NCBI GenBank assembly: GCA_937873665.1
Contig: CALMYW010000224.1
Location: forward strand, 1-10,549
DNA length: 10,549 nucleotides
Direction of reading: 5' to 3'
Origin: an uncultured Sphingorhabdus sp.
GTDB lineage: Bacteria; Pseudomonadota; Alphaproteobacteria; Sphingomonadales; Sphingomonadaceae
Shown here: positions 1 through 7,345 of the stretch, in pieces
Numbering within the stretch: position 1 is the first letter of the stretch
Layout of the letters: each line of letters begins with the position of its first letter
Notes under the pieces: model-generated
Database searches by the model: none
The model's input: the letters and a program-made list of their open reading frames with translations, nothing else
What the model was told of the DNA's origin: nothing
Program-made: the position numbers and the translations under genes

Positions 1-11
1 GAAAGGTATTT

Positions 12-992
12 ATGTTCACGAAAACACAGTCTTTATGTCGCTCTCTTCTCGCTTGTTGTCTGGTTCTGCTGGGATCCCTGGCGAATGCGCAGGCAATTGA
101 CTACCCGACACGCACCATTAAGTTCGTTCTGCCCTTCCCCTCGGGAAGCGGCACCGACCAAGCCGCCCGTGCGGCGGCCAACGACATCACTCGCCGAACC
201 GGTCAGCCTGTGATCGTCGAGAACAAACCTGGCGCAAATGGCTTGATCGCCGCGCAACAGGTTGCTCGGGCAGCGCCTGACGGCTACACCGTCTTCATCA
301 CTAGCATGACGACGCAGTCGGTCAATCCCTTCCTCTACAAGAAGCTGCCCTACGACCCGGTGGCGGATTTCATCCCGGTGGCGATGATTTCCAAGAATGC
401 GATGGTGCTTGTGGTGAGGAACACCGCTGATCAGCCAAAGAGCGTCGCGGAGCTTACAGCGCGAATGCAGGCTGCGGGCTCGAAGCTGAGCTTCGCGAGT
501 GGCAACACCTCTTCTCTGGTAGCGGGAAAAACCTACTCCAATGCCGTTTCTTCTCCCGCGCTTCATGTCCCTTACAAGGGAATTCCGCAAGCCGTCACCG
601 ATCTCATGGCCGGGGCGGTCGACTTCATGTTCTCAGATCTGACGGTGGCCACCCCCTTGGTTCAACAGGGCCGCCTTCGTGGTCTTGGGGTGACCGGTCC
701 AGCCAGAGTGTCAACCCTGCCAGACGTCCCGACGATGCGCGAAGCCGGCATGCCGATCGAGCTGTCGGTCTGGAATGGCGCCTATCTTCCTGCAAAGACA
801 CCGCCTGCGGTTGTAGCCCGTTTGAACGAACTCTTGAATCTGGCGACGAAGAGCAAGGAAGGTCAAGAGAGATTAAGGCAGACCGGCGGCAGCGTCGACA
901 CGATGTCCGCCGAGGAATTCGCAAAATTCAACGAACAGGAACTGCTGAACTGGGGCCGCGCTGTGCGTGGCGCGGGCATTCAGCCTGAATGA
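12..992 (+). CDS. Bug/TctC-family extracytoplasmic solute-binding receptor
   Basis: Periplasmic binding protein of the tripartite tricarboxylate transporter (TTT) type, which captures carboxylates and related small acids for a TctAB-like permease. The 326-residue length is usual for the family. Residues 1-26 form a signal peptide: basic start, Leu-rich core, and an AxA site (ANA at 24-26, or AQA at 26-28). The mature protein opens with the family pattern YPTRTIKFVLPFPSGSGTD (31-49), followed by a VENKPGANGLIA stretch at 69-80 that lines the ligand pocket in Bug proteins. The ATG is preceded by GAAAGG at the very edge of the window, so the promoter is not visible. The acyl-CoA dehydrogenase starts 27 bases downstream, so co-transcription is likely. 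No TctA or TctB permease gene is visible, so the receptor is either an orphan or uses a permease encoded elsewhere. Substrate cannot be read from the sequence; the context suggests the acid degraded by this operon. Confidence 0.93.
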   Translation: MFTKTQSLCRSLLACCLVLLGSLANAQAIDYPTRTIKFVLPFPSGSGTDQAARAAANDITRRTGQPVIVENKPGANGLIAAQQVARAAPDGYTVFITSMTTQSVNPFLYKKLPYDPVADFIPVAMISKNAMVLVVRNTADQPKSVAELTARMQAAGSKLSFASGNTSSLVAGKTYSNAVSSPALHVPYKGIPQAVTDLMAGAVDFMFSDLTVATPLVQQGRLRGLGVTGPARVSTLPDVPTMREAGMPIELSVWNGAYLPAKTPPAVVARLNELLNLATKSKEGQERLRQTGGSVDTMSAEEFAKFNEQELLNWGRAVRGAGIQPE

Positions 993-1019
993 CACCTGGC
1001 AACATGTAAAGGACGATAA

Positions 1020-2183
1020 ATGGAATCCATTATTCCAAACCCGGAGGAGTTGGAGCATCTTCGGCAAACTACCCGGAGGTTCATGCGAGAAGAAGTGAGA
1101 CCAGCGGAAGACAAGGTGGAGCACGATGCCTATCAGTTGCCGGAAGAGTTGCTGAATCCGCTCAAACAAAAGGCGAAGGAGATCGGACTTTGGGCCCTGC
1201 GCTCTCCAGTCGAGTATGGCGGCCAGGGGATGGGACTAGAGGCTTCAACCGTCTTCGCTGAAGAGGCGTCGCGCTGCAAGATGGGCGCGTACTTCCCCGC
1301 ATGCGGGGCCACCGGGAGCAACCCGCCTGCGCCGATTCTTCTGGGCACGAAAGAGCAGATTGAAAAGTTCGCCGTTCCTGCGATTGCGGAAGGGGCCAAG
1401 GTCTTCATGGCGATCAGCGAGCCATCGGGCGGATCGGACCCGGCTCGCTCTATTCGCACGCGCGCCGTACTCAAGGGTGACCACTATGTTCTGAACGGAT
1501 CCAAACTGTGGATCTCGGGTGCTCAGAGTGCGAAGTGGGGGTTGGTTTTTGCCCGCACCGGTGAGCAAGGCGCCCGTGGAGGGATCACCTGCTTCATCAT
1601 CGACGGCAAGCCCAAGGGGTTGACCCTCCGTGAGGTGTCGGTCATTCGTTCATGGCCGACCTATGAACTCACATTCGACAACGTTGAAGTTCCCGTGGAG
1701 AACCGCTTGGGTGATGAAGGCCAGGGCTTTGCGCTTTGCGAGCGGTGGTTGGTCGAGGGCCGTGTGCCGTACGCAGCGGGTTGCATCGGCATCGCACAGG
1801 AAGCACTCGAGATTGCGATCGACTGGGCTCGTGATCGGAGGGCATTTGGTTCGACGCTGAGCGAGAAGCAATCCATTCAGTGGATGATTGCAGACAGCGA
1901 CATGGAACTACGAGCCGCACGGCTTTTGACGCAGGACGCCGCACGCAAGTGCGATGCTGGTCTTCCATTCAAGGTGGAGGCATCGATAGCCAAGGTCGTT
2001 GCCACAGAAACAGCGGGACGCGTGGTCGATCGATGCCTTCAGATTTTGGGCGGGATGGGCGTTGCCAAAGAAATGCCGCTTGAGCGCTGGTATCGGGAAC
2101 TCCGCATCAAGCGCATCGGAGAGGGGCCTTCCGAAGTTCACCGGATGGTTCTTGCTCGTCAACTCTTCAGAGGCACTGCCTGA
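1020..2183 (+). CDS. Acyl-CoA dehydrogenase family protein
   Basis: FAD enzyme that introduces an alpha,beta double bond in an acyl-CoA and passes electrons to ETF; cytoplasmic. The 387-residue length is typical. The order of features is: helical N-domain (about 1-120); flavin-binding beta segment FMAISEPSGGSDP at 129-141 (a version of the usual AMTEPxAGSD); substrate/FAD region WISGAQSAKWG near 164-174; RRAFGSTL at 273-280, matching the RxxFGxxL signature; and QILGGMGVAKEMPLERWYR at 341-359. Glu368 in RIGEGPSEVH sits where the catalytic base of medium- and short-chain dehydrogenases lies (YEGT region), so the enzyme looks active. AAAGGA lies 6 bases before the ATG. The gene is followed 13 bases later by the crotonase-like gene, matching a beta-oxidation-like order. 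The exact acyl substrate is unknown; a BbsG-like role on a substituted or aromatic acyl-CoA is one option inferred from neighbours. Confidence 0.93.
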   Translation: MESIIPNPEELEHLRQTTRRFMREEVRPAEDKVEHDAYQLPEELLNPLKQKAKEIGLWALRSPVEYGGQGMGLEASTVFAEEASRCKMGAYFPACGATGSNPPAPILLGTKEQIEKFAVPAIAEGAKVFMAISEPSGGSDPARSIRTRAVLKGDHYVLNGSKLWISGAQSAKWGLVFARTGEQGARGGITCFIIDGKPKGLTLREVSVIRSWPTYELTFDNVEVPVENRLGDEGQGFALCERWLVEGRVPYAAGCIGIAQEALEIAIDWARDRRAFGSTLSEKQSIQWMIADSDMELRAARLLTQDAARKCDAGLPFKVEASIAKVVATETAGRVVDRCLQILGGMGVAKEMPLERWYRELRIKRIGEGPSEVHRMVLARQLFRGTA

Positions 2184-2196
2184 TCGAGGTATCTGT

Positions 2197-2970
2197 ATGT
2201 CAATTGATTTTGAAATCGTGGAAGACGGCATTGCCCGAATCACACTTAATCGCCCGGAACGAAACAACGCATTTGACGAAGAACACTACCGGGATCTTTC
2301 TCTTGCCTGGGCAAGGGTGCGAGATGACCAGGCTATCCGCGTTGCCATCATCACCGGCGCGGGCGAAAAATCATTTAGCTCGGGCGCTGACCTGAAGTCA
2401 TTTTTCGGCAAAAGAACCGCCACCGAGATGTGGCTGACGCAAAAGGACCAACTTCTCAATCGGGGGCTGGAGATATGGAAGCCGATCGTTGCCGCCGTCA
2501 ACGGCTATTGCCTCGGTGGGGGCATGACCCTTCTGATGGCAACCGATGTTCGGGTGGCCGCTGAGCATGCGACTTTCGCGCTGTCAGAAGTCAAGCGGGG
2601 CATTGTGGCTGGCAACGGCGGGACGCAACGAATACTGGATCAGCTGCCGCGCGCCATCGCCATGGAGGTGCTGCTCACAGGAGACCGTTTCGACGCCGCC
2701 ACCGCTGAACGGTGGGGGTTCGTCAACAAAGTCGTCCCGCTGGAACAATTGCAAGAAGCGGCGTTGACATACGCACGAAGGATCAGTGCCAACGCGCCAC
2801 TCGCTCTTCAAGCTTCCAAAGAGCTGGCGCTGCGAAGCCGCGAGATGAGCTTGGCAGAGGGGTTCCGAATGGAACTGTTCGTCAATCGCATGCTTCAAGC
2901 AACTGGGGATTTCAAGGAAGGCTCGGCTGCATTTGCAGAAAAGCGCAATGCGCGCTTCACGTCGACATGA
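2197..2970 (+). CDS. Enoyl-CoA hydratase/isomerase (crotonase) family protein, single-glutamate active site
   Basis: Crotonase-fold protein, 257 residues, expected to hydrate (or isomerise or otherwise process) the enoyl-CoA made by the preceding dehydrogenase. Visible motifs are SSGADL at 61-66 (CoA binding and first oxyanion-hole region), NGYCLGGGMT at 102-111 (second oxyanion region), SEVKRGIVAGNGGTQR at 130-145 and the LTGDR turn at 160-164. Two-base hydratases carry Glu at GGGxE and a second Glu 20 residues later. Here the first position is Thr111, while the second, Glu131, is kept. That is unusual for a textbook hydratase but known across the wider superfamily, where one acid/base can suffice or the reaction differs. 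The ATG chosen here has GAGG 7 bases upstream, 13 bases after the dehydrogenase stop; a longer in-frame version would run back inside that gene. The stop overlaps the next start (ATGA). Confidence 0.9.
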   Translation: MSIDFEIVEDGIARITLNRPERNNAFDEEHYRDLSLAWARVRDDQAIRVAIITGAGEKSFSSGADLKSFFGKRTATEMWLTQKDQLLNRGLEIWKPIVAAVNGYCLGGGMTLLMATDVRVAAEHATFALSEVKRGIVAGNGGTQRILDQLPRAIAMEVLLTGDRFDAATAERWGFVNKVVPLEQLQEAALTYARRISANAPLALQASKELALRSREMSLAEGFRMELFVNRMLQATGDFKEGSAAFAEKRNARFTST

Positions 2971-4106
2971 GCACGGCGAACGCCTTGAGCGGGCGCTACG
3001 TGATTGCTGGAATCGGAAGCACTGCATTCGGAAAGCTCGGACTTGACACCGTTTCCCTGAATGCGATGGCGTGCCGGGAGGCACTTGCAGATGCCGGCAT
3101 TTGCAAGGAAGAGGTTGACGCGCTTTTGCTGAAGGCGCCGACCTCCGCAAGAGAATCGCTCTACGGCCAGAAAGTTGCGGACGCAATGGGCATGCAACCC
3201 CGGTGGGGCGGAGCGTGGGACCAAGGGGGCGCTGCCAACGTCACCTTGATCGCTTTCGCCATCATGGCCATCGAAGCCGGGCAATGCGAAGTGGCTTTGG
3301 TGTCCTATGCTGACAACCCGCGCAGCGGCGCGGCCGACTTCTTCGGTCGGCCCCGCGGCGCAGAGGCCCCTCACGGGTGGTTTTCCGCTGCGGCGTGGTA
3401 CGCCATGATCCATCAGCGGCACATCATCGAGCACGCGACCCCGCCCGAAGCGTTCGGCGCAGTTGCCATCGCCGCGAGGAGGCACGGAGCCGCCAACCCG
3501 AATGCGCAGCTGCGCAAGCCTATCACGATGGACGACTACCTGGCGTCTCCCATGCAGATCGAGCCGCTGCACCGTGACGACTGCTGTCTTGTGTCCGACG
3601 GGGGCGGCGCGGTGGTGATCATGAGCGCACAAAGGGCGAAAGACCTGCGCGTACCTGCGCCAGTTCCCATTCTCGGATTCGGCGGAGGGAATACATCCGT
3701 TGAGTTACAGAACCGTGCGTGCTTAACGACGACAGAGGCCGTGCGTTCGTCGAGGTTGGCATTCGACATGGCTGGAGTGCGTCCAATCGACGTCGACGTC
3801 GCCCAAATCTACGACTGCTTTTCGGTCGCCGTCCTCATGACGCTAGAGGACTATGGCTTCTGCAACAAGGGCGGCGTCTACGACTTTGTGCGGGACGGGC
3901 AGATCGAGTTCGGCGGACGCCTTCCCGTCAACACGAGCGGCGGCCTGCTTTCAGAAACTGGCATGCCTGGCATGCAGCTTATCCACGAGGGTGTTCGGCA
4001 AATGCGCGGCTCGGCGACGCTGCAGGTGCCCGGTGCGAAATTGTGCGCGATCAGCAACCAGGGAGGGGCGATGCACACGCACGCGACTCTCCTGCTCGGA
4101 ACTTGA
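2967..4106 (+). CDS. Thiolase-fold (SCP2/Ltp2-like) protein lacking the nucleophilic cysteine
   Basis: 379-residue thiolase-superfamily protein of the group often labelled acetyl-CoA acetyltransferase or lipid-transfer protein that works with a DUF35 partner. The N-half has a YVIAGIGSTAFGK start (11-23) and a DQGGAANVTLIAFA segment (85-98). In true thiolases the loop near residue 88 carries the acyl-accepting Cys, but here it reads Gly-Gly-Ala. The C-half shows DDCCLVSDGGGAVV (204-217), IYDCFS (281-286), VNTSGGLLSETGMPG (321-335; the usual GHP histidine motif is absent) and SNQGGAMHTHATLLLG (363-378, replacing the CxGGG motif). This suggests a repurposed active site, as in steroid retro-aldolase Ltp2, where the thiolase triad is missing. 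Function is inferred: C-C bond cleavage or formation on a CoA ester. The start overlaps the crotonase stop (ATGA), so it is translationally coupled; the DUF35 gene follows after 9 bases. Confidence 0.88.
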   Translation: MSTANALSGRYVIAGIGSTAFGKLGLDTVSLNAMACREALADAGICKEEVDALLLKAPTSARESLYGQKVADAMGMQPRWGGAWDQGGAANVTLIAFAIMAIEAGQCEVALVSYADNPRSGAADFFGRPRGAEAPHGWFSAAAWYAMIHQRHIIEHATPPEAFGAVAIAARRHGAANPNAQLRKPITMDDYLASPMQIEPLHRDDCCLVSDGGGAVVIMSAQRAKDLRVPAPVPILGFGGGNTSVELQNRACLTTTEAVRSSRLAFDMAGVRPIDVDVAQIYDCFSVAVLMTLEDYGFCNKGGVYDFVRDGQIEFGGRLPVNTSGGLLSETGMPGMQLIHEGVRQMRGSATLQVPGAKLCAISNQGGAMHTHATLLLGT

Positions 4107-4115
4107 GGTTACAGG

Positions 4116-4523
4116 ATGCTTCCGCAACCAGAAATCACGACTGCGAACAAGCCCTACTGGGATGCATTGCACATGGGCCAGCTGATGTACCAGTGCTGTC
4201 CGTCGTGCGGCGCATGCTGGCTTCCCGCTCGAACGCTATGCCCCACTTGCCTTAAATCCGGCGTCGTCTGGCGGCCCGCCGAAGGGTCGGGGAAATTGGT
4301 GAGTTGGGTCGTCTTTCATGTCGCGTATCACGAGGCCTTCAAGGATAAGGTGCCGTACAACGTGGCGCTGGTCGAGTTGAAGGAGGGTCCCCGACTTATC
4401 AGCAGCGTTCTGGCTTCCTCGCAAGAACTTTACGGAGACGCGCCGCTGCGACTGAAGATCGAGACGGAAGACGGAATCGCATTGCCGCGATTCTGTATTG
4501 AAAAGGATTCAGATGACAAATGA
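4116..4523 (+). CDS. DUF35 zinc-ribbon/OB-fold protein, partner of the upstream thiolase-like protein
   Basis: Small 135-residue protein with an N-terminal helix (about 11-24), a rubredoxin-like zinc ribbon with cysteines at 28, 31, 42 and 45 (CPSC and CPTC; Cys27 and Cys34 are extra) and a C-terminal OB-like domain (about 55-128; KVPYNVALVELKEGPRLIS at 78-96 is characteristic). In characterised systems (steroid aldolase ChsH2-DUF35/Ltp2, benzoylsuccinyl-CoA thiolase BbsAB, archaeal acetyl-CoA/HMG-CoA channel proteins) DUF35 bridges or activates a thiolase-fold subunit and holds the CoA moiety. Here it most likely forms a complex with the product of the gene ending 9 bases upstream. GAGG (4105-4108) lies 7 bases before the ATG and overlaps the upstream stop. 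The gene's last 11 bases overlap the start of the CoA-transferase gene. Confidence 0.9.
   Translation: MLPQPEITTANKPYWDALHMGQLMYQCCPSCGACWLPARTLCPTCLKSGVVWRPAEGSGKLVSWVVFHVAYHEAFKDKVPYNVALVELKEGPRLISSVLASSQELYGDAPLRLKIETEDGIALPRFCIEKDSDDK
4501..4507 (+). promoter_or_regulatory. Ribosome binding site that fixes the CoA-transferase start
   Basis: AAAAGGA ends 5 bases before the ATG at 4513 and lies inside the last codons of the DUF35 gene. It favours the ATG at 4513 over the in-frame TTG at 4498, which would add only five residues. Confidence 0.6.
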
Positions 4524-5733
4524 AACGTCGGGGACGGCCGGGGCTCCGCTGCAAGGCGTAGTTGTGCTTGACCTCACCCAGATTTACAACGGACCTTATG
4601 CGACCTTTCTGATGGCGATGGCTGGCGCCGATGTGGTAAAAATTGAGCCGCCGGACGGAGAGCATCTGCGACGCAGACCCAATTCGGGTGGAACAACCGA
4701 GCCGTTTGCCGTTCTCAACGCGAACAAACGAAGTCTTGTCCTGGATCTCAAGACTGATGTGGGGCGTCAGGTTCTCCTCGAACTGGTCCGCAAGGCCGAT
4801 GTCCTGGTCGAGAACTACGCACCCGGCGTTATGGCAAGGTTGAATCTTGGCGCCGATACGCTGCACCAGACAAACCCCCGGCTCGTGATTGCGTCCGGGA
4901 ATGGTTATGGCGCCGAAGGGGCCTATCGCGACTTCACCGCCATGGACCTCACGGTGCAGGCGATGTCGGGCGTGTTGAGCGTCACCGGGCACCCGGACCA
5001 GGAGCCGGTCAAGGCCGGTCCAGCCATCGCCGATTTTTTTGGTGGCATCCACCTTTATGGTGCAATCGTCACGGCACTCTACAAGCGACAACAGACCGGC
5101 GAAGGCTCGTGTGTCGAGGTCGCGATGATGGACGCGTTGATTCCCAGCCTCATGTCCAACCTCGGCTTACACAACAGTCGGGAGCAACAGAATTTGCGCA
5201 CCGGCAACAGCCATGGCGGACTCCTGGTCGTTCCCTACAACGTCTACCCCGTACAGGACGGCGGTGTTGCCATCCTGGCTGTAAGCGACCAGCATTGGCT
5301 GGCACTGGGCGACGTCCTTGAGTACCCCGATCTGGTGACCGATCCCCGTTTTGTGGATAAGTCAAGCCGGGTCAAAAACCGCGCTGCGCTCGACGCGCGG
5401 ATCGGTGAGTTGACCATCAAGTTCACAAAACAAATGCTCTTCGATCGGCTGGTGGCAGCGCGCGTTCCCAGCGCTCCGGTCAGAAGTCTCGACGAAGTCA
5501 TCAACGACGAACATCTTCATGCACGCGGGATGCTCAAGTGGACTGAGCACCCCGTCTATGGGCGCATGTTGGCCATGGGAAGTCCGCTGCGGTTCAGCGA
5601 CTATGCCGGCCCGCGGGGCATTGACAGCCACGAGCTTGGCGCTGACAGCCAAGAGGTCCTAGCGCAGATGGCAAGCATCAAAGGCTCTCAGTTTGACGAA
5701 CTGGCGCGAGCCGGTGCATTTGGAAAGAAATGA
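4513..5733 (+). CDS. Family III CoA-transferase (CaiB/BaiF type)
   Basis: 406-residue cytoplasmic enzyme that moves CoA from a donor thioester to a carboxylic acid, likely the activation step of this pathway. The family opening is present: LQGVVVLDLTQIYNGPYAT (13-31), then AGADVVKIEPPDGE at 37-50 (CoA-binding loop), NKRSLVLDLK at 71-80 and DVLVENYAPGVM at 96-107. After the GVLSVTGHPDQEPVKAGP stretch (153-170), Asp174 in AIADFFGG occupies the place of the catalytic aspartate that forms the acyl anhydride in formyl-CoA transferase and CaiB. GEGSCVEVAMMDALI (196-210) follows, as is usual. It lies between the two thiolase/DUF35 pairs, overlapping the first by 11 bases and separated from the second by 1 base. 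BbsEF of toluene degradation belongs to this family but is a two-gene enzyme; here there is a single full-length gene, so a homodimer is expected. Donor and acceptor are unknown. Confidence 0.92.
   Translation: MTNETSGTAGAPLQGVVVLDLTQIYNGPYATFLMAMAGADVVKIEPPDGEHLRRRPNSGGTTEPFAVLNANKRSLVLDLKTDVGRQVLLELVRKADVLVENYAPGVMARLNLGADTLHQTNPRLVIASGNGYGAEGAYRDFTAMDLTVQAMSGVLSVTGHPDQEPVKAGPAIADFFGGIHLYGAIVTALYKRQQTGEGSCVEVAMMDALIPSLMSNLGLHNSREQQNLRTGNSHGGLLVVPYNVYPVQDGGVAILAVSDQHWLALGDVLEYPDLVTDPRFVDKSSRVKNRAALDARIGELTIKFTKQMLFDRLVAARVPSAPVRSLDEVINDEHLHARGMLKWTEHPVYGRMLAMGSPLRFSDYAGPRGIDSHELGADSQEVLAQMASIKGSQFDELARAGAFGKK
5722..5727 (+). promoter_or_regulatory. Ribosome binding site for the second DUF35 gene
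   Basis: GGAAAG, 7 bases before the ATG at 5735, inside the last codons of the CoA-transferase gene. It supports this ATG over an in-frame TTG at 5693. Confidence 0.5.
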
Positions 5734-5734
5734 A

Positions 5735-6136
5735 ATGGGATTGAACAGTCAACTTCAAGAATCGGCTGAGCGCGGCGTGGAGGCCACTTACTTTGCGGCG
5801 CTGACGCAAGGAAAACTGATGATTCAACGTTGCGCCAATTGCAAGCGCGCCATTTTCTACCACAGGCAGTTCTGCCCGCATTGCGACAACGAAACCCTCA
5901 CGTGGGAGCAGGCGTCAGGTGCCGGGACCGTGCACTCGGTGACGACGTTGCGTACGAAGCCAGACCGGCCATACAACATTTCCCTGGTTGATCTGGACGA
6001 AGGGGTCCGCATGATGGGCCGTGTGGACGGCATTGCGCCCGACGACGTGAAGATCGGGATGCGTGTGCACGCACGGATCATCGAACAGGGCGGTAAGCCT
6101 CTGGTCGTCTTCCTGACCTCGCCGGAGGCCGCATGA
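5735..6136 (+). CDS. DUF35 zinc-ribbon/OB-fold protein, partner of the downstream thiolase-like protein
   Basis: 133-residue DUF35 protein. N-terminal helix region (about 14-27: ERGVEATYFAALTQ is similar in kind to other DUF35 leaders), zinc ribbon with CANC at 33-36 and CPHC at 47-50, and a C-terminal OB-like half with GAGTVHSVTTLRTKPDRPYN (62-81) and SLVDLDEGVRMMGRVDG (83-99). Its presumed job is the CoA-binding accessory subunit of the thiolase-fold protein encoded immediately after it. Stop and start overlap as ATGA, which suggests 1:1 coupled translation. It is clearly divergent from the DUF35 protein at 4116-4523 and lies before its partner rather than after it, so the two pairs do not look like a simple recent tandem duplication. 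Confidence 0.9.
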   Translation: MGLNSQLQESAERGVEATYFAALTQGKLMIQRCANCKRAIFYHRQFCPHCDNETLTWEQASGAGTVHSVTTLRTKPDRPYNISLVDLDEGVRMMGRVDGIAPDDVKIGMRVHARIIEQGGKPLVVFLTSPEAA

Positions 6137-7308
6137 ACGAATCCCTTCTTCGCGGCGCGGTCGCGATCTCCGGTGTCGGGACAGCGGGGTGCGGAGATGC
6201 GTCCGGCTTTACTGACATGGAAATACTGGCAAAGGCAGCGCGGTCCGCCGTGCACGATGCGGGTCTGAAGATGTCGGACATCGACGGCATTGCCACCGCC
6301 AACCTCAGCGCTGCATTGTGGCCCTTGAACGTCGTCGAGTATCTCAATGTCCGTCCTTCCTATGTCGATGGAACCAACATAGGAGGGACATCGTTCATCG
6401 GTCATATGCTGCCAGCTGCAAGAGCCTTGATGAGCGGGCAATGTAATGCGGTACTCGTGTGTTACGGAAGCACTCAGCGATCAACAAGGGTTCCCCGGCG
6501 CGAGCGTGCGGATGCAAGGGCGCTTCTAGACCCGCTGCCATATGAAGCACCTTATGAGCCGTTCAACCCGCCCTCTTCTTACGCGCTCATTGCCGCGCGG
6601 CACATGCACGAGTATGGAACGACCCGGCGTCAACTCGCCGAGGTTGCGGTGGCTGCCCGACGTTGGGCTCAACTTAATCCGGAAGCGTTCGCGCGGGACC
6701 CGCTGAGCCTGCAGGACGTTCTCTCCGCCCGGATGGTCAGCGACCCATTCACGGTTTATGACTGCTGCCTTGTCACCGACGGCGCGGGAGCTTTCGTGAT
6801 GGTGCGCTCCGACAGGGCGCGGGATCTGCCCCAAAAGCCCGTTCACGTGCTGTCGTGTGCGACGAGCGTCTGGCATCGCCAGGTTTCCGGCATGCACGAT
6901 CTGACGGTGACGCCCGCATCCGAATCCGGCCCGAAAGCCTTGGCTCAGGCGGGCCTGACAACCGCGGACATGGACATGGTCCAGCTCTACGACGCGTTCA
7001 CTATCAACACGATCATGCTTCTGGAGGATCTGGGATTCTGCAAAAAAGGCGAAGGCGGCGCCTTTGTGGAAAACGGCGCAATTGCGCCAGGCGGACGCTT
7101 GGCCGTGAACACCAACGGCGGCGGACTCTCCTGCGTTCATCCCAACATGTACGGCGCGTTCGCGGTGATCGAAGCAGTGCGGCAGTTAAGAGGCGACTGT
7201 GGCGAGCGACAGCTTAGCAAGGCCCGGACCGCACTGGTCCACGGCAACGGCGGCGTTTCCGCCGCCGCCCAGTCCACGGCCGTTCTCTCCACTTCGGACG
7301 TCCTGTGA
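6133..7308 (+). CDS. Second thiolase-fold (SCP2/Ltp2-like) protein lacking the nucleophilic cysteine
   Basis: 391-residue thiolase-superfamily protein, a distant paralogue of the one at 2967-4106. Shared landmarks are YDCCLVTDGAGAFVMV (209-224), VQLYDAFTINT (283-293), LLEDLGFCKKGE (296-307) and LAVNTNGGGLSCVHPNMYG (323-341). The loop that should carry the acyl-accepting Cys reads GTNIGGTSF (80-88) with no Cys. Unlike the first paralogue it keeps a His and a Cys in SCVHP (333-337), and it ends with HGNGGVSAAAQSTAVL (370-385), replacing the normal CxGGG motif. This is again consistent with a non-classical thiolase, possibly an acyl-CoA aldolase/retro-aldolase acting with the DUF35 protein whose stop overlaps this start. 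The different active-site residues of the two paralogues suggest two different C-C bond steps or two substrates. An 8-bp GC hairpin lies near its 3' end. Confidence 0.88.
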   Translation: MNESLLRGAVAISGVGTAGCGDASGFTDMEILAKAARSAVHDAGLKMSDIDGIATANLSAALWPLNVVEYLNVRPSYVDGTNIGGTSFIGHMLPAARALMSGQCNAVLVCYGSTQRSTRVPRRERADARALLDPLPYEAPYEPFNPPSSYALIAARHMHEYGTTRRQLAEVAVAARRWAQLNPEAFARDPLSLQDVLSARMVSDPFTVYDCCLVTDGAGAFVMVRSDRARDLPQKPVHVLSCATSVWHRQVSGMHDLTVTPASESGPKALAQAGLTTADMDMVQLYDAFTINTIMLLEDLGFCKKGEGGAFVENGAIAPGGRLAVNTNGGGLSCVHPNMYGAFAVIEAVRQLRGDCGERQLSKARTALVHGNGGVSAAAQSTAVLSTSDVL

Positions 7309-7331
7309 AAGCGAATCAACGTTCGGCACCC

Positions 7332-7338
7332 AAAGAAG
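7332..7338 (+). promoter_or_regulatory. Ribosome binding site that favours the pcaI start at 7346
   Basis: AAAGAAG lies 7 bases before the ATG at 7346 but only 1 base before the alternative in-frame ATG at 7340, so the inner start is preferred (two residues shorter). Confidence 0.45.
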
Positions 7339-7345
7339 TATGCCC

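Noticed and set aside
7309..7345. Promoter or terminator in the 37-base gap before pcaI
   Set aside because: No convincing -35/-10 pair, inverted repeat or U-tract; only a ribosome binding site is seen.
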